A stretch of DNA of 64,000 bases from Maniola hyperantus (taxonomy: Eukaryota > Arthropoda > Insecta > Lepidoptera > Nymphalidae): positions 12,294,534-12,358,533 of the forward strand of contig NC_048546.1 in the NCBI RefSeq assembly GCF_902806685.2. Reading direction: 5' to 3'. The number at the start of each line of letters is the position of its first letter. The first letter of the stretch is position 1. The position numbers and the translations under genes were made by a program. A model generated the notes under the pieces. The model did not search any database, was not told the origin of the DNA, and worked only from the letters and a program-made list of their open reading frames with translations. Positions 59,221 through 64,000 of the stretch are shown here, in pieces.

Positions 59221-59260
59221 CAGTACGCGGCAGAAACTAATGTACATCGACTTTTAGAAG
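59221..59260. mobile_element. Solo end of the CAGTACGCGGCAG MITE
   Basis: CAGTACGCGGCAGAAACTAA then TGTACATCGACTTTTAGAAG; the partner end is absent. Confidence 0.6.
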
Positions 59261-59656
59261 TTTAATTGAATAAAGATTATTTTAATTTTGATTTTAACTA
59301 AATGTATGTACTTCTCTAATTGCTACAAGACTTCTATTTCATTTTTTTTTTAATTATTGAGCTACATAACCGCGACGTGCGAAACAATCGCCAGAATTTA
59401 CAAACAGAATTTAAAAACTTAAAAAATTCCGTCAATTAAAAAAGGGGAGGGAATTTTGATATTTACATTTGACATGATCTCTAATTGCGAAATCGCTTTT
59501 ATTATCGAGGCAAGTGAACAAGATCGCAATTTGAATGTCTGAGTGTCGCTGCTCTGAGCAATTATCTCCCATTTTATTTAGACTCTCCGAATTTGTCTTC
59601 CGACATTTACAATTCTGAACGCGGATTCACAAAAATAAGAAGATTTTATTATTTTA

Positions 59657-59850
59657 CTAGATAACGCTTGCGATTTCATCCGCGTGGATTATGATTTTTG
59701 TGATTTTTGAAAAATCCTGTGGAAACGTTTTGATTTTCCGGAATAAAAACTAACCTGCGTCAGTTGCCAGGATGCAAGCGCCCTCTGACATGCCTCTGAC
59801 CAAGTTTAGTTGAAGTAAGTTAAACGATTCTTGCATTATACTTATTACGG
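59657..59850 (-). mobile_element. Decayed Helitron-like copy
   Basis: CTAGATAACGCTTGCGATTT with CATCCGCGTGGATTATG, then GATTTTCCGGAATAAAAACT; the 5' end is unclear. Confidence 0.55.
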
Positions 59851-59884
59851 ACTAGCCCGAGACTTTGGCCCCGTTAATGTAAGA

Positions 59885-60106
59885 CTAGCTTATTCCCGCG
59901 ACTTCGTCCGCGTGGACTACACGGATTTCAAACCAATGTTTTACCCGTATAGGGATTGAATTTTCAAAAATCCTTCCTTAGCGGATGTTTCCGTCATAAT
60001 AGCTATCTGCATGCCAAAATTAACTTCAACCCGATCCGTCCAGTAGTTCGAGCTGTGCGTTGATAGATCAGTCAGTCAGTCAGCTTTTCCTTTTATATTT
60101 ATAAAT
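59885..60106 (-). mobile_element. Helitron-like element (GGTGACTGACTGA subtype)
   Basis: CTAGCTTATTCCCGCGACTT on the left, CGATCCGTCCAGTAGTTCGA inside, CAGTCAGCTTTTCCTTTTAT on the right. Confidence 0.7.
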
Positions 60107-60934
60107 GTCTGTTACTCTGATTCTTCTAAGAATAAGTACCTACTTATCTTCATTTCAGGTTTGATCACGTAGCTAGAAACGTCAAGCATAGCTCTTTCTC
60201 TATCACTTGCTGTTGTTTGAACCTCACTTATGAAGTTATTGTTTTTTCACGATCTATTTCAGAACGAGTAATACCTACCTTTTCATTAATTCTCCCAGCC
60301 TAGTACCACCCGAGTAACAACTAACAATACAAACAAACATAGGAAAAATTTGATCAAACACCTCCGCTTATAGATGACGAAGTATTTTGATCCTTAATGC
60401 ACTAAGAATAAGGATTAAAATGCAACAATAAAAACTAAAGCCATTTTCGATGTGTGAATAAACATATGTAGTGGACTTGCGGAGGGTGCTTCGGACGCGA
60501 ATGTAGTCTAGGAGCAAGTTAAACAATTGTTTAAAGAGTTTTGTACAGTTTTATTATTATTTGAAGTTGCTCCGGGCATTTACTTGGAACAACTATTACA
60601 ATCTATTGAAAAATCAACTGCAAAAACGATGTAAATTTTAATAATTCTTGGTTTTGGTAGAGGACATGAAGTTTTATTATATTAACTTGACTATGGAAGG
60701 TACCTTCCATACCTACCATACCTGACAATCCTTTGACATATCTAGTTTTACGACTTATCTACGGGCACCATATTTTAGAACTAGAGGAATACCGTCTACC
60801 AGAAAATAATTTGGAAGAAACTTTAAGAAATATCGTCAATCATGATCTGCAAATATCATAGAATCAATGTGTCTGACTCTTGAAAATAGTGTGAACAGCA
60901 GGGGCCTACAGTTACAGCATAAAAATATTAAACA
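60107..60934. other. Intergenic, nothing coding recognised
   Basis: GGAGGGTGCTTCGGACGCGA at about 60481 has a near copy (AGAGGGTGCTTCGGACTCGA) at about 61353; otherwise nothing recognised. Confidence 0.4.
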
Positions 60935-61153
60935 CTAGCTGATGCCTGTAACTTCGTCCTTGTGGAATTAGGTTTTTTAAAAATACTGTGGGAACTGTTT
61001 GATTTTCCGAAATAAAAAGTCTATGTCGCACTCTCCAGGTCTTTATCTATACCCATTCAAAAAAACAAATCACGTCAATACGTTGCACCGTTGCGACGTG
61101 ATTGAAGGACAAACCAATAAACAAACACACTTTCGCATTAATAATAAGGGTAC
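60935..61153 (-). mobile_element. Helitron-like element (ATCACGTCGCAACGG subtype)
   Basis: CTAGCTGATGCCTGTAACTT on the left; GTTGCGACGTGATTGAAGGA and CACTTTCGCATTAATAATAA on the right. Confidence 0.7.
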
Positions 61154-62450
61154 TGATTTTGTGATTACAGTGTGACGATTGCAATCCGCTCTGATTGGCT
61201 GCACTTTCTCTCGCTCACTGTTGGCTGCAATGTATTGTTGAAACAGCAATAGCATGAATTCAGTCAATGACAACAATTGAGATAGGATCAATGATTGATG
61301 GAGCTTTTCCGTATTCGACCAGCAGCTCTGAACCTATTATGTAGACCAGCAGAGGGTGCTTCGGACTCGAATAAAGCATAACCGAAAGTGGATTTTCGTT
61401 ATTACACACGTTGGTCTCTTGCCAAGCGGTATTAGACTTTATGACACTTAGACCAGCACGACCGTTTATACGATTGTCCTGTGAGGCAATGCCAGTTATT
61501 AAAAGTAATGGGTCAGGTACGATCCTCATTCACGCACGTTTAAGTAGCATTCACATTCAAGCCATTATAGTCCTAAACTTTATTGAGATAAGAGTGTTTA
61601 TTCTTTGGTTATTTAAAATCAACGAGTACCTACCGCACGCAACTAGTCTGGTTGGAAAACGGATAAGAAGTGATAATACGCCATTTCTCGCACACATTTT
61701 GAGTATATTACAAAGAATAACCACACAATTGGGTATTCGTTTCACTTAAGAGAAGTTACGGCTTTTTTATGACGTTTAGTTTTATTTTCTAGCGTAGGAA
61801 ATCGACGATAAAAAGACAAAATTGTCATTTCGGTTTTCTGTAATCCCTAGGCCTTAGTGTAACTTTTCAAGGACGTTCACTTTTGCGTAAATCGTGACAA
61901 CTTTCGGGAAAATTGATGGACAGTTACGTTTACTCGTACAACCACGTGCGTTTACCGTTCTAGTTAAACTTTTCAAGTTAACGTTTACTGTGCGTTACAG
62001 CAGCTGTTGACGTTAGGTCAAGTATTCACTAGCATTAAAACTTTGTAGAATTTAGCTTTGACACTATTGACAGGTCACTTGCATGTTACTACAGTGTAAA
62101 AACTCGCCTATAAAACTCGCAGTAAGAATTTTTTGATTTTTGAAATTTACATTAACATTATTATGTCAAACAGAGCTAGCTGACTTCTGTAAGTTTTATT
62201 ACTAGTGCAGATATATAAGTTAAATTATACTTCAAAGCACAGAGTACATTGGTATTTCAAAGCCTCGAAAGCTAGCAACAACTAAGTTTCTTGTTGTCCT
62301 ACCTGTTTGTTAATTATAATTATTTTCTTAGTTTGGAAGGTATAAATTAAAAGTAAAATAAATTAATTTGTTAAATTAAATTGAATTTATTTCATGTAGG
62401 ACAACTCTAGTCTCTAGTGTCTTTTATGCAACGTCTGTGGCTCGATCGAT
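61154..62450. other. Intergenic, no gene recognised
   Basis: The longest open frame (61411-61749, +, 112 codons) overlaps another on the opposite strand (61260-61529) and shows no domain, signal or composition that would support it. I leave both out as genes. Confidence 0.4.
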
Positions 62451-62530
62451 TATATACCATCGATTCGGAAAGCAAAATCTACCGAGAAGAGCCATCAAAA
62501 AACTCATCACAAAAAGTAAAATGTGAGGTA
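62451..62530 (-). mobile_element. LINE 3' tail (L2/CR1-like)
   Basis: TATACCATCGATTCGGAAAG, CAAAATCTACCGAGAAGAGC and CATCAAAAAACTCATC; the same tail family as at 23885-24035, diverged. Confidence 0.55.
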
Positions 62531-64000
62531 CAAATGTGAATACAATGTGAAGGGATTCGCATCATCCCACGCAGTGTGAAATCGACCTCCAAATTCGAGC
62601 CAAGTTTCATAGATCTGAATTTTCTCGGACTCGGATCGGATGCAATGTAAGAGAGTAAACAGAGATCGTTGATTCGTTGCTGATAAGAATGTATCAGTCT
62701 CAGTAGCCTACCGCTATACCAAGCCGTAGGTACTAATCCGGTAAACAAGGCAACCTAAGTTGATCGATCCGGTTTGAACTGGATTACCGCAATGGCCGCC
62801 GCCTCCAGGACAAATTGACTTACATCGCACCTACAGGTAGACGTGTAGAGTAGGATATTACACAGATGTTACAGTACTACTTCTTTTATAAATTATGCCG
62901 ATATATATTCTTGTTGTAACAATTGTATTACCTAAGCCGTTCTAGCACCGAATAACGAGACACCGTGAGCGATGTGAGCGATGGTATCCAACATAGCACG
63001 AAAAGTTTCTGGTTTTAGAACGCCCTTTCAGAGTCCGTGTCTCCTGCAACGTAGTATAACTTAAGTATTTTAAAGTTAAGAGTGAATATGCAACTTCTAG
63101 GCAAGCGCGCTCCAACTAAGACCTCATCGATGCTTTCCTTAAGAGCCTGTTTCATCGAAGCAATTAAAAAAAACTCGTTGGCGGGTGTAGCCTAAAATAG
63201 TGCTGTTTCCACAAATGATGGAAATAACGTTATTTGTGCGTGTTACCCTTTCCCTTTAACAGCACCTCACCATGATAGAGGCCGTAGTTGGGTAAAAAAC
63301 AAGCTCTAAATTATATTACTCTGTGTTAGATTCTGATGCTATTAGATACATGATCGCGGGCATGTCCATTCACTTTGTAGAACTAAGTGTTCTTCCTTGT
63401 AATGCCTTCAATATTACGTGCTTATTCATCTGTAATTTACAAATTTTAATAACAGCTCAGAAGCTGTTGAGATAATGTAAGTTCCATCCTTTTAGACAAG
63501 AAGAATTCGAAAAAATCGGTCAAGTGTGAGTCGAACTAGCACCGTTTCATCGTACAAGAAAATAACACTTTTTATCCTTACGAGATCCTTATATTTTATG
63601 AGATCCAGCCCGCTGACAGACAGACGTACGGACAGAGTACGGGCAGCGGATCACCTTTCGGGTACGGAACCCTAAAAATGGCATCTCCATACAATTTATG
63701 CAAAATTAACGTTAACTTTAAATAGATACCTTCACTCTGTACTATTATGTATTGTGAGGCGATGGTAGACCAATTTACTGCCAAAAACGAAAAATGACCA
63801 TTGATCTATTTTAACCAGAGTAGCAGTGCTTTTATGCCTCTACGACTTACACGCCACTAGCTGTGGCGAATGGCTTGTTTGCACAGGCCCTTAGCGGTGC
63901 TCTTAGGTACTGTTGTCGAAAATAAAAGAGAAATATAACGACCCCTTGCGCTGCAAATTTGATTACTCGCTGTTCCCGGCGCTTCTTTACGAGAATCGTA
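62531..64000. other. Intergenic to window end
   Basis: No coding sequence recognised. Bases 63515-63680 (AAAATCGGTCAAGTGTGAGT to GGGTACGGAACCCTAAAAAT) are a decayed copy of the AGGGTTCCG family of 2477-2855. Confidence 0.5.

Noticed and set aside
61411..61749. 112-codon plus-strand frame
   Set aside because: No domain, no splice context, overlaps opposite frames and repeat debris.

Overview
The window is nuclear DNA of an insect, almost certainly a lepidopteran. The evidence is short GT-AG exons, animal-type single-copy genes (ARHGAP19-like, LSM1, NAXD, Dok, DNLZ/Tim15, MMS19), AT-rich intergenic DNA, and dense repeats typical of butterflies and moths: Helitron-like elements ending in CTAG/T, RTE/CR1-type LINE tails, tRNA-derived SINEs and many TIR elements. 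The species cannot be fixed from this sequence. Exon models below were built by hand from splice sites, frame continuity and family similarity.

Layout. 1-1.7 kb: intergenic repeats. 1.75-11.5 kb (-): ten-exon ARHGAP19-type RhoGAP gene with repeat-filled introns. 13.4-14.6 kb (-): LSM1, 3 exons. 15.7-17.9 kb (-): NAXD, 2 exons. 19.0-21.2 kb (+): Dok-family adaptor, 2 exons. 22.9-23.4 kb (-): DNLZ/Tim15, one coding exon. 25.5-29.8 kb (-): P-element-like THAP transposase, 1047 codons open, interrupted by a GC-AG intron. 31.0-45.2 kb (+): MMS19, nine coding exons; a 6164-bp Ty3/Gypsy-type LTR element with apparently identical 1522-bp LTRs lies 8 bp inside intron 3. The MMS19 terminal exon is followed by five more tandem copies of its 178-bp coding end, and exon 7 is followed by decayed partial copies of itself. 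46.1-64 kb: no gene recognised; MITEs, Helitron-like copies, SINE and LINE tails.

The genes are unrelated housekeeping or signalling genes, not an operon or cluster: Rho signalling in division (ARHGAP19), mRNA decay (LSM1), NAD(P)HX repair (NAXD), tyrosine-kinase signalling (Dok), mitochondrial Hsp70 maintenance (DNLZ) and cytosolic Fe-S protein assembly (MMS19). The most unusual items are the MMS19 terminal-exon array, the uninterrupted P-element-like transposase and the young internally deleted LTR element beside a splice donor. No new multi-gene system is visible.
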